Origin: Citricoccus sp. WCRC_4
GTDB lineage: Bacteria; Actinomycetota; Actinomycetes; Actinomycetales; Micrococcaceae
Assembly: GCA_026645375.1 (NCBI GenBank)
Contig: JAPFFX010000007.1
Span: 1-16,010, forward strand
Direction of reading: 5' to 3'
Length of the DNA stretch: 16,010 nucleotides
The stretch's first letter is position 1, and every line of letters starts with the position of its first letter. Under the pieces are notes generated by a model, which was given only the letters and a program-made list of their open reading frames with translations, did not search any database and had not been told where the DNA came from. The position numbers and the translations under genes were made by a program. Of this stretch, positions 6,513 through 13,368 are shown in pieces.

Positions 6513-7244
6513 ATGGATTACCTCGTGCCGGCGTTGATCGTCGTGGTGGTGGGCGCCATCGTGGGCGGTGGGGCCTGGTGGCTCTCCCGCCGCGCGTCCT
6601 CCCCGACCCCAGGCTCCGGCGCTGCGGGGGAGCGGCCCCGCGGAAGGCGGTCCCTGGCCGGCCGGGTCAGTTCGGAGAGTGCCCGCGTGGCCTCGGGCCG
6701 GCTCGACCAGGAGTCCCACCGGGAGATCTACCGGCTCATCGCCGCGGGCCGGACCAGTGACGCCGTCATGGCCTACCGTCAGTCCACCGGCCTGGGGACC
6801 TTCGAGTCCATGCTGGACGTCCAGGCACTGGCCACCTATCCGCAGATGTGGGTGCGCCCCGAGCCCGCCCCGAACCCGGCACCGGCCCCCGGGCCGACAG
6901 GGCAACCCCAGGCGTCGCCGGAGCAGGACCGTCCGCTCGAACCGCAGGAACCCGGGGCCGAGGAGGTCCCGGACACCACCAACCTGGTGGTCCCCCAGGA
7001 CTGGCTGACCGAGTCTCTCCCGGCAGATCGGCCCTTCGAGCTTGAAGTGGTCCGCGACGAGACCACGGTGCGGGTCTCCAGCGCCGACCTTCCCCCCTTC
7101 CTCCGCGACCAGCTCACCGCCATGGTGCGCGACGGCCGCATGGAGGAGGCGGCCCTGGAACTGTCGGCGCACACCGTGCTGACCGCGGACGAGTCACTGC
7201 AGTTCCTGCAGATCCTGCAGCGGGAACAGGGCCAGGACGACTGA
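6513..7244 (+). CDS. Single-span membrane protein with two L7/L12-like helical modules
   Basis: This 243-residue protein has one N-terminal membrane segment (about 4-24), then WLSRR, placing the rest in the cytoplasm by the positive-inside rule. Residues about 65-108 (IYRLIAAGRTSDAVMAYRQSTG region) fit the helix pattern of the ribosomal protein L7/L12 C-terminal domain, seen in many small uncharacterised actinobacterial proteins. Residues 115-152 are a Pro/Glu-rich linker. Residues about 190-238 (LRDQLTAMVRDGRMEEAALEL and following) repeat a similar helical pattern, suggesting a degenerate second copy. I do not recognise a function. The start is fixed by the -10 box 6 bases upstream. The gene ends 10 bp before a strong hairpin. 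Its link to the ABC-like gene is positional only. Confidence 0.75.
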   Translation: MDYLVPALIVVVVGAIVGGGAWWLSRRASSPTPGSGAAGERPRGRRSLAGRVSSESARVASGRLDQESHREIYRLIAAGRTSDAVMAYRQSTGLGTFESMLDVQALATYPQMWVRPEPAPNPAPAPGPTGQPQASPEQDRPLEPQEPGAEEVPDTTNLVVPQDWLTESLPADRPFELEVVRDETTVRVSSADLPPFLRDQLTAMVRDGRMEEAALELSAHTVLTADESLQFLQILQREQGQDD

Positions 7245-7254
7245 GGCACACGCG

Positions 7255-7288
7255 AAGGCGTCCGGCCCCCGAGGGGACCGGACGCCTT
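7255..7288. terminator. Bidirectional hairpin between convergent genes
   Basis: AAGGCGTCCGG (7255-7265) pairs perfectly with CCGGACGCCTT (7278-7288), giving an 11-bp stem. The loop contains a further CCCC/GGGG pairing. It lies between the + strand stop at 7244 and the minus-strand stop at 7306. The A/T ends of the stem give a short TT after the hairpin on each strand. Confidence 0.85.
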
Positions 7289-7305
7289 ACAGGTGTGTGG
7301 CGGGG

Positions 7306-8250
7306 TCAGCGGCGACGACCGGCGTCGCCCTCTCCCTCCACCTCGACGTCCTCGTGCTGGACGGTGCCGGAGACGCGCTCGGTGTCCTGCACGCGGTTCT
7401 TGTCCACGGTGACCTTCTCGGCGGTGGCGGTCTTGTCCACGACCGGGACCTCCTCGCGCGTGGTCACCACGACCTCCTCGTCGCCGGTGTTCCGCAGGGC
7501 CTCGGGTGAGTCAGGGTCGATGGTCTCGCGCTCGACGACGACCTCCTCCTTGGACACGGGGACCTCGACGGTCTCGGTGTCCGTGTAGGTGTGCTTGCGC
7601 AACCGCACCTGACCGGTCTCGCGGACCTCGGTGCCCACGTCGAGCTGCTCATCGCGCACGACGACCGACTCACGGTCGGTATCGACGCCACGGGTGTCAG
7701 CACCACCGGTGCCGGTGGTGTGGATGCCGCCGTCCCGGCCGGCTCCACCGGTGTTGACGTCGCGGTCCAGGTCGGCCGCCGTGTCGTTCGCGTCACCGCG
7801 CTGGACGCCCAGGCCGCCCACGCCGCCGGCTGCCGTGCCGCTGGCGGCGGTCCGGCCCGGGTCGGTGTCCTGCCGGATGCCGGCCCCACCGGTCCGGGTG
7901 GAGTCGCGGGCGTCGCCCGCATGCCGACCACCGGCCGGGTAGTCCAGGGAGTAGTACTCGTAGATCCGACGCTCTTCCTCGGGCGTCAGGGATCCGTCGG
8001 CGTCGATGTTCGGGGCGTCCTTGATGAAGGCCTTGTCGAACGGGACCTGGAGGCCGTCCTGGGACTGGGTGGCCTGGGAGACGGGGACGAAGGTCTCCTT
8101 CATCCCGAACAACCCGGTCTTGACCGTGACGAAGGTGGGCTGGTTGGTCTGGTCGTCCAGGTAGACCTGGCCGACGGAGCCGATCTTGTCCCCGTCGGTG
8201 CCGTAGACGGTGGCGTGCTGGAGCTTCTCGACTGACGTGAAATCCTGCAT
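7306..8250 (-). CDS. PRC-barrel and DUF2382 (YsnF/AvaK-type) stress-associated protein
   Basis: The protein has 314 residues in three parts. An N-terminal PRC-barrel domain covers about 1-75 and includes KIGSVGQVYLDD and FVTVKTGLFG. A disordered Gly/Asp/Thr-rich linker covers about 104-195. A DUF2382 domain covers about 196-305, rich in alternating Val/Glu strands (LRKHTYTDTETVEVPVSKEE region). No signal peptide or membrane segment is seen, so it is probably cytoplasmic. This architecture is common in actinobacteria and Deinococcus and is often called a general stress protein, but its molecular role is unknown. The start is secure: AAGGAG at 8259-8264 lies 8 bases before the ATG. A possible promoter lies about 155 bp upstream. 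The gene is monocistronic, convergent with the L7/L12-like gene and followed by a shared hairpin. Confidence 0.9.
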   Translation of the reverse strand: MQDFTSVEKLQHATVYGTDGDKIGSVGQVYLDDQTNQPTFVTVKTGLFGMKETFVPVSQATQSQDGLQVPFDKAFIKDAPNIDADGSLTPEEERRIYEYYSLDYPAGGRHAGDARDSTRTGGAGIRQDTDPGRTAASGTAAGGVGGLGVQRGDANDTAADLDRDVNTGGAGRDGGIHTTGTGGADTRGVDTDRESVVVRDEQLDVGTEVRETGQVRLRKHTYTDTETVEVPVSKEEVVVERETIDPDSPEALRNTGDEEVVVTTREEVPVVDKTATAEKVTVDKNRVQDTERVSGTVQHEDVEVEGEGDAGRRR

Positions 8251-8402
8251 GGCATGCTCTCCTTACTCGTGGTGTCCGGCGTGCGTTCGCATACCTGATG
8301 GAGAAGTACCTGCCGGGATGAACCGGCGAGGATTCGGTATCGGCCGGCCCCGGCTGTCCGGGTTGGGGAAGCGGTGGGGTACCGACCGAATGCCTAACCC
8401 TG

Positions 8403-8432
8403 ACGCTAGGCACACCACCCCGGGGCTTGTCA
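8403..8432 (-). promoter_or_regulatory. Possible promoter for the PRC/DUF2382 gene
   Basis: On the minus strand, TGACAA (8432-8427) and TAGCGT (8408-8403) are separated by 18 bases. If used, this gives a 5' leader of about 145 bases before the ATG at 8250. The -35 match is partial and a stress-sigma promoter elsewhere cannot be excluded. Confidence 0.3.
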
Positions 8433-8520
8433 TCTTAAACAGCGAGTTCCCAGCGTCTTCAGAGGGTCTGCCAAGGTCATGTGCGGATGCCCCGGGTCAG
8501 AGACGTCGGACCTCCGCCCG

Positions 8521-8547
8521 GTCCGAGAGGTCCGAGAGGTCCGAGAG
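8521..8547. repeat. Three tandem copies of a 9-bp unit
   Basis: GTCCGAGAG occurs three times head to tail without mismatch. It lies just beyond the terminator of the minus-strand tRNA gene and encodes nothing credible. Confidence 0.85.
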
Positions 8548-8601
8548 GAAGGCACAGGGAGCCACCGCGACCGGAGGACCGGAGAGGCGGCAGGAACGAG
8601 A

Positions 8602-8638
8602 GATGCCGCGGGACCCGGACATCGGGTCCCGCGGCATC
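8602..8638 (-). terminator. Hairpin terminator of tRNA-Ser
   Basis: Bases 8602-8617 and 8623-8638 are perfect 16-bp complementary arms around a 5-base loop (GACAT). The hairpin begins 5 bases after the tRNA 3' end on the minus strand. The following sequence, TCTCGTTCCTG, is only mildly T-rich. Confidence 0.85.
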
Positions 8639-8643
8639 GCGGG

Positions 8644-8732
8644 CGGAGACGGGGGGATTTGAACCCCCGGCCCAACTTTCGCCGGGCCCTTCATTAGCAG
8701 TGAAGTCCATTCGGCCGCTCTGGCACGTCTCC
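8644..8732 (-). tRNA. tRNA-Ser, anticodon GCU
   Basis: The acceptor arms GGAGACG (8732-8726) and CGTCTCC (8651-8645) pair perfectly, and base 8644 gives a G discriminator. The anticodon stem-loop reads CTTCA-CTGCTAA-TGAAG, with anticodon GCT decoding AGC/AGU serine codons. A long variable arm (GGCCC/GGGCC stem), as expected of class II serine tRNAs, is followed by a T arm with TTCAAAT between GGGGG and CCCCC. The length is 89 bases. The 3' CCA is not encoded; CCC follows the discriminator. There is no integrase or duplicated 3' end nearby, so no sign that it serves as an attachment site. Confidence 0.96.
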
Positions 8733-8766
8733 TTCGGCCACCGGCTCGACAGCCGGTAACCATGCC

Positions 8767-8796
8767 ATGCTAGCCGCCCCGGGCGGTCCAGATCAA
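8767..8796 (-). promoter_or_regulatory. Probable tRNA-Ser promoter
   Basis: On the minus strand, TTGATC (8796-8791) and TAGCAT (8772-8767) are separated by 18 bases. This would start transcription near 8760, about 28 bases before the mature tRNA 5' end. It lies just beyond the peptidase stop codon at 8814. Confidence 0.5.
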
Positions 8797-8813
8797 AGCG
8801 CGCCCCGACCGGC

Positions 8814-11219
8814 TCACCGTGCCGGCCCACCGACGCCCGCGGGATCGGCCGTCCCGGCGTCATGACGCACCCCCGGGGCCCCGGCGCCGTCACCCACCGA
8901 CTGCCAGAGGAACTCCAACGACCTGGCGTTCATGGCCGCGGCCTGGCGGTTGTCACTCGCCCCCGCATGCCCACCCTCCAGGTCCTCGTGGAACCAGGCG
9001 TTGGGCACCCCGAGATGCTGCATCCGCGCCGCCATCTTGCGCGCCTGGACCGGCCCGACCCGGTCGTCCGAAGTGGCCGTCCACACCAGCAGGTCCGGAT
9101 GCCCGGTACCCTCACCGGCCCCGTCCCGGCCCTGGGCCGCGTCGGCCACGGGCTCGTCCAGCAGCAGGTGGTAGGGGGAGAAGGTCCGGATGAACTCCCA
9201 CTGGTCCGCATCGTCCGGGTCCCCGTATTCGGCGATCCAGCTGTGCCCGGCGGACAGCACCGTGTACCGGCGCATGTCCAGCAGCGGCACCCCGCAGCTC
9301 AGGGCGCCGAACAGTTCCGGGTACCGGGTGGCCATCACGCCCATGAGCAACCCTCCGTTCGACCGGCCGGTGGCCGCGAGGTGGGCGCGGTCGGTGATCC
9401 CGCGGCGCACGAGATCCCGGGCGACGGCGGCGAAGTCCTCGTAGGCCCGGTGCCGGTTCCCACGCAGCGCCGCCCGGTGCCAGTCCGGCCCGTACTCACC
9501 GCCGCCGCGGATGTTGGCGATCACGTGGATCCCGCTGCGTCCGGCGTCGTTGACCCGGGTCAGCCAGCCCAGTCCGTAGACACCGGAGTAGGCCGGCAGC
9601 TTGGACGCCAGGAAGCCCCCGTAACCGTCCATCAGCACCGGGTGCGTCCCGTCGGTCTCCAGGTCCTCGGGCCCCACCTGGAAGTACGGGACCCGGGTGC
9701 CGTCCGCCGACACCGCGAAGAACTGCCGCACGCACAACCCGGTGGCGTCGAAGCGGTGCGGGGCCGTGCGCACGGTCACCAGCGCGGGGACGACGCCGGC
9801 CGCGCCGGTCCCCGGGTCCGGGGCGCCCGGCCCGGTCGACCCGGTCGACCCAGTCGATGGGCCCGCTGGCAGGACCGCCGGCAGGGTGGCCCGGAGCAGG
9901 GTCGGCGGCGTCAGGGCCCCGGTGGCGGTGATCCACAGGTCGTCGCCGCAATCCTCGTCCTCGTCGTCGACGGCCCCGACCGAGAGTGTCAGGTAAGGGT
10001 CGGCGGGATTGGGGGTCTGCAGGACCAGGGGCCGGGCGCTCGCGGCAGCATCCGGGGTGCCCAGGCGCGACTGGGGGAGGATCAGGACGGAGGAAGCCAC
10101 GTGGCGCAGCACCGTCAGCACGAGGTGGGACCTCGTCCACGACCAGGAGGACAGGGTGGCCTCGGGGCCGGGCACGAAGGCCGGCTGCGGCTGCTCCGTC
10201 CCGTCGAGGAGGCCGGCCACCGTGCAGACGAGCAGGGAGCCGGACGGATGGCGGACGGTGGTCCCGTCGGGCAGGCTCCGGTCCCAGTCCGACTTCAGGA
10301 ACAGCACCAGCCACTGCCGGTGCACGTCCACCTCGGCGTCCTCGGGAACGTCCACGAGCCGCCAGCCCGGTCGCGGACCGTCGGCGTCCGGGTCCCGCAG
10401 CCACGTGGTGGAGCGGTAGAAGTCGATCGCGTCGATCGCCACGGTGCGTTCCCACCCCGGCGTCGAGTCGTGGCCGCCGAAGGCCGCGACGTGCCCATGG
10501 TCCACGGAGAACACGGTCTGCGCCTCCTCGAGGGACTGCCCGCGGGCCAGGACCCGCAGCGTGCTGGCGTAGGAGGACTGGGTGGCATCACCGGTGTCGG
10601 GATCGGGGTCCGTCACGGTGCCGACCAGCAGGTGGTCCCGGTCGATCCAGGACACCTGGGTCTTGGCCACCGGGAGGCTGAAGCCCGGGAGGGACCGGTC
10701 GGTGCCCGCGGAGGCGTTCCCGTCCCCGGACCGGCCGGCGGCGGGAACGAACTGCCGGGCGGCCAGGTCGAACTCGCGGACGGCGACGGCGTCGCCTCCG
10801 TCCGGGGACAGGCGCAGCAGCGCACGATCCCAGTCCGGCCGCAGCAGCCGGGCACCGGAGAAGACCCAGGGGGTGCCCTCCTCCTCGGCGAGACGGTCGA
10901 CGTCCAGCAGCACCTCCCAGACGGGGTCCCCGGCCAGGTAGGACTCCCAGTCGGTGCGCCGCCACACCCCGCGGGGGTGCTCGGCATCCCGCCAGAAGTT
11001 GTAGTACAGCCCGCCGCGCTTGCTGACGTGGGGAATGCGGTCCGGCGCGTCCAGGACCTCCGTCACCTGGTCCCGCAGGCGGCGGAAGCCCTCCGTGTCC
11101 AATTGCGCCTCGGTCCGGGCGTTCTGCCGGCGCACCCACTCCAGCGGGCGCTCGCCGTGGATGTCCTCGAGCCAGAGGAACTCGTCATCGGTGCCGGTCA
11201 CGGGTGGTGTCTTCGCCAT
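8814..11219 (-). CDS. Prolyl oligopeptidase-family serine peptidase (S9)
   Basis: A protein of 801 residues, with an N-terminal beta-propeller and a C-terminal alpha/beta-hydrolase. It begins with the family-typical WLEDIHGERPLEWV. The catalytic triad is visible: Ser620 in GRSNGGLLMG, Asp718 or Asp719 in TSDDRV, and His751 in EGGHAGAS. NIRGGGEYGPDWH precedes the nucleophile, as in S9A enzymes. The enzyme should cleave short peptides, typically after proline. No signal peptide is seen, so it is probably cytoplasmic. A low-complexity Ser/Gly/Thr/Pro stretch (STGSTGSTGPG region) interrupts the propeller. The open frame extends to 11588, but that part is Arg/Pro-rich and overlaps the divergent gene. 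ATG 11219 is preferred, although its GGAGGG abuts the codon too closely for a normal Shine-Dalgarno. A TCTGAT box 6 bases upstream could give a leaderless start. Confidence 0.9.
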   Translation of the reverse strand: MAKTPPVTGTDDEFLWLEDIHGERPLEWVRRQNARTEAQLDTEGFRRLRDQVTEVLDAPDRIPHVSKRGGLYYNFWRDAEHPRGVWRRTDWESYLAGDPVWEVLLDVDRLAEEEGTPWVFSGARLLRPDWDRALLRLSPDGGDAVAVREFDLAARQFVPAAGRSGDGNASAGTDRSLPGFSLPVAKTQVSWIDRDHLLVGTVTDPDPDTGDATQSSYASTLRVLARGQSLEEAQTVFSVDHGHVAAFGGHDSTPGWERTVAIDAIDFYRSTTWLRDPDADGPRPGWRLVDVPEDAEVDVHRQWLVLFLKSDWDRSLPDGTTVRHPSGSLLVCTVAGLLDGTEQPQPAFVPGPEATLSSWSWTRSHLVLTVLRHVASSVLILPQSRLGTPDAAASARPLVLQTPNPADPYLTLSVGAVDDEDEDCGDDLWITATGALTPPTLLRATLPAVLPAGPSTGSTGSTGPGAPDPGTGAAGVVPALVTVRTAPHRFDATGLCVRQFFAVSADGTRVPYFQVGPEDLETDGTHPVLMDGYGGFLASKLPAYSGVYGLGWLTRVNDAGRSGIHVIANIRGGGEYGPDWHRAALRGNRHRAYEDFAAVARDLVRRGITDRAHLAATGRSNGGLLMGVMATRYPELFGALSCGVPLLDMRRYTVLSAGHSWIAEYGDPDDADQWEFIRTFSPYHLLLDEPVADAAQGRDGAGEGTGHPDLLVWTATSDDRVGPVQARKMAARMQHLGVPNAWFHEDLEGGHAGASDNRQAAAMNARSLEFLWQSVGDGAGAPGVRHDAGTADPAGVGGPAR

Positions 11220-11263
11220 CCCTCCATCAGACCACGGACTGCGCCCGGCCGGGTCCTCCCCCC

Positions 11264-11269
11264 TAGGCT
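11264..11269 (+). promoter_or_regulatory. Candidate -10 box for the FAD-binding gene
   Basis: TAGGCT lies 39 bases before the ATG at 11309. It would give a leader of about 32 bases carrying the Shine-Dalgarno GAGAGGA at 11294-11300. No -35 is obvious. The 89 bp between this gene and the peptidase gene must hold both divergent promoters. Confidence 0.4.
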
Positions 11270-11308
11270 GGAAGGCAGCACACATCCCGGCCCGAGAGGA
11301 CACCGCCC

Positions 11309-13276
11309 ATGCCGCCCACTCCCGATGCTCCGCACCCGGCCAGGATCGCCGTCGTCGGAGCCGGACCTCGGGGCACCTCGTTCCTGGAGCGGCTCCTGGC
11401 GGTGATCGAGGAAGCGCGGGACGCGGGAGCGGAACCGTCCGCACCGGTGGTGGACATCGTGGTGCTGGATCCGCAGGCGCCGGGTCCCGGGCGGGTCTGG
11501 CGCACCGACCAGTCGCCGTTGCTGCTGATGAACACCCCCTCCTTCTTCCCGACGGCGGCCGCGGCCGGCACCCCGGGACTGCGCGCATCCTCCGCCGGCC
11601 AGACCTTCGACCAATGGCGGATGTCCTACCCGGAGCGGGCCGGTGACCTCGACCGCACCGACTACCCGCCCCGCGCGGTCTACGGCCTGTACCTGTCCGA
11701 CCTGTACTGGGAGGTGACCCAGGCGCTCGAGGCGAGCGGCGCCGTCGGGACCATCACCTGGGAACGCACCGAGGTGGAGTGCCTGGAACCGCGCCCCGAC
11801 GGCGGGGTCCGGCTGGGCCTGCAGGACGGACGGACGCTGGAGGCGGACGCCGTGGTGCTGGGCCTGGGGCATGTCCCGGCCCGGCTGAACCGGGAGCAGC
11901 AGGCGCTGCGGTCATCGGCCGCCGCGCTGGGGCTGGACTACCGGGGTCCGAACCTGCCGGCCGAGGTGGACTGGGACGCCGTGCCCGCGGGGGAGGACCT
12001 GCTGGTGCGTGGCATGGGGCTGAACTTCTTCGACGCCATGGCGCAGCTGACGCTCGGTCGGGGAGGGCGGTTCGTGGACAGCGGAGACGGGCCGGGCCGC
12101 GCCCTGCGCTACGAACCCTCCGGTCGCGAGCCGGTGATGCACCCGGCCTCCCGCCGGGGGGTCTGCTACCTGCCGAAGGCCGAACTGGAGACGTTCGTCC
12201 CGCACGCGGTGTCCCTGAAGTACCTGGTCCCGGAGGAGGTGCACCGGCTGCAGGGCGAGCACGGGATGCTCGACTTCATGGTGCACCTGTGGCCGCTCAT
12301 CCACCGCGACGTGGTGCGTGCCTACTACTTCACCATGGCCCGGACCCGGCCGGAGGTCCTGGGCGGTGCCGAGCGTGCGGGGGAGTTCCTCGCGGGCCTG
12401 GTCGGCCAGTTCGAGGCCGCCGGTCGCGGCGAACCCGTGACCGCGCACCACGCCCAGGAGCTGCTGCACACCTACCAGCCGGGGATGCCGTTCCTGGACA
12501 TCCGCGCCCTTGCCCGGCCGTTCGAGCGGCAGGTGTTCGACTCGGGGGCCGAGTACCAGGAGGAGGTCGTCGACTTCCTTGCGGGTGTCTGCGTCGAGGC
12601 CGCGGCGGGCGAGGACTCCCCGCTGATGGTCGCGATCGGCACCCTGCACGCCGCGCGGCTGGAGGTGAAGCGACTGGTGGCGGAGCGGCGCATCACCGAT
12701 GCCTCCCGCCGGCGGGACGTGTCCGGGTGGTTCGAGGTCCTGGTCGAGGGGCTGGCCTCCGGCCCGCCCCTGCTGCGCGTGGAGCAGTTGCTCGCCCTGG
12801 CCCGGGCCGGGCTGGTCCGGTTCGTGGGGCCGGACCCACAGTTCGAGGCCGACGCCGGCCAGTCCCTGTTCACCGTGTCCAGTCCGCAGGTGGGCACTGA
12901 CGAGGCCGCGCTGGACGTGCATCGCGGGCGGTGGATGGTCGAGGCGATGATGCCGGCGAACCGGGTGCAGCAGTCCTCCTCGCCCCTGGTGGCCTCGTTG
13001 CTGAAGGAGGGCACGGCCGTGCCGTACGCGGTGGAGGACGAGGAGGGGGAGGTGCTCCCGGGGCGGGGCTTCGACGTCACGGGGCGGCCCTACCGGCTCA
13101 AGGATGCCCAGGGGCGGGTGCATGAGCGTGTGTTCGTCCTCGGCCTGCAGCTGGCCTCCGTGCAGTGGGGTACCGCGATCGCCGCAGAGGCGGGGCAGGA
13201 TCCGGACGGCCGCGCCCGGACGCTCGGTGATGCGGACGCGGCCGCCCGCGCGGTCTGGGAGCTCCTGGTCCGCTGA
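11309..13276 (+). CDS. FAD/NAD(P)-binding protein (NAD_binding_9-like)
   Basis: This 655-residue protein has an N-terminal dinucleotide-binding motif, RIAVVGAGPRGTSFLERL (about 12-29). A mid-region NTPSFFPTA resembles the family's conserved segment, and VVLGLGHVPARL (about 188-199) is the second Rossmann-type strand and turn. This matches the large uncharacterised actinobacterial family annotated FAD/NAD(P)-binding protein, distantly related to flavin monooxygenases and ornithine hydroxylases. The substrate is unknown. No signal peptide is seen, so it is probably cytoplasmic. The start is well supported: GAGAGGA lies 8 bases before the ATG and a TAGGCT box lies upstream. The gene is divergent from the peptidase gene and ends one base before a 19-bp hairpin. 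Nothing suggests truncation. Confidence 0.85.
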   Translation: MPPTPDAPHPARIAVVGAGPRGTSFLERLLAVIEEARDAGAEPSAPVVDIVVLDPQAPGPGRVWRTDQSPLLLMNTPSFFPTAAAAGTPGLRASSAGQTFDQWRMSYPERAGDLDRTDYPPRAVYGLYLSDLYWEVTQALEASGAVGTITWERTEVECLEPRPDGGVRLGLQDGRTLEADAVVLGLGHVPARLNREQQALRSSAAALGLDYRGPNLPAEVDWDAVPAGEDLLVRGMGLNFFDAMAQLTLGRGGRFVDSGDGPGRALRYEPSGREPVMHPASRRGVCYLPKAELETFVPHAVSLKYLVPEEVHRLQGEHGMLDFMVHLWPLIHRDVVRAYYFTMARTRPEVLGGAERAGEFLAGLVGQFEAAGRGEPVTAHHAQELLHTYQPGMPFLDIRALARPFERQVFDSGAEYQEEVVDFLAGVCVEAAAGEDSPLMVAIGTLHAARLEVKRLVAERRITDASRRRDVSGWFEVLVEGLASGPPLLRVEQLLALARAGLVRFVGPDPQFEADAGQSLFTVSSPQVGTDEAALDVHRGRWMVEAMMPANRVQQSSSPLVASLLKEGTAVPYAVEDEEGEVLPGRGFDVTGRPYRLKDAQGRVHERVFVLGLQLASVQWGTAIAAEAGQDPDGRARTLGDADAAARAVWELLVR

Positions 13277-13277
13277 C

Positions 13278-13318
13278 GACGGTGCCCCCGGGACCTGCCA
13301 GGTCCCGGGGGCACCGTC
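13278..13318. terminator. Strong 19-bp hairpin between convergent genes
   Basis: Bases 13278-13296 and 13300-13318 are perfectly complementary around a 3-base loop (GCC). The hairpin starts one base after the TGA of the FAD-binding gene and lies 50 bp beyond the stop of the convergent nuclease gene. There is no T-run, which is usual for hairpin terminators in high-GC actinobacteria. Confidence 0.88.
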
Positions 13319-13368
13319 CCCGCGGACGGGGCGTCAGCCCGCCTCAGCGGGGTGGACCGGCCTGCGGA

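Larger units (their letters stand above)
8251..8643. other. 393-bp non-coding stretch between the PRC/DUF2382 gene and tRNA-Ser
   Basis: I see no credible gene here. From the left it holds the Shine-Dalgarno and probable long 5' leader of the PRC/DUF2382 gene, a possible promoter for that gene (8403-8432), a threefold 9-bp repeat (8521-8547), and a hairpin terminator for the tRNA (8602-8638). Short open frames across it are low-complexity products of the repeat or overlap the tRNA. Confidence 0.6.

Noticed and set aside
8521..8547. Tandem repeat considered as a CRISPR remnant
   Set aside because: Units are 9 bp and directly abutting, with no spacers and no cas genes.
8430..8893. Several short frames across the tRNA region, including ones encoding REVREVRE or LSDLSDLSD
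   Set aside because: They read through tRNA-Ser, its terminator and the 9-bp repeat. The repetitive peptide is a by-product of the repeat.
8862..11405. 847-codon + strand open frame antisense to the S9 peptidase gene
   Set aside because: Its composition follows from GC-skewed codon positions of the real gene, and no motif or start signal supports it.
11220..11588. N-terminal extension of the S9 peptidase frame
   Set aside because: It is Arg/Pro-rich, lacks family homology and would overlap the divergent FAD-binding gene and its promoter.
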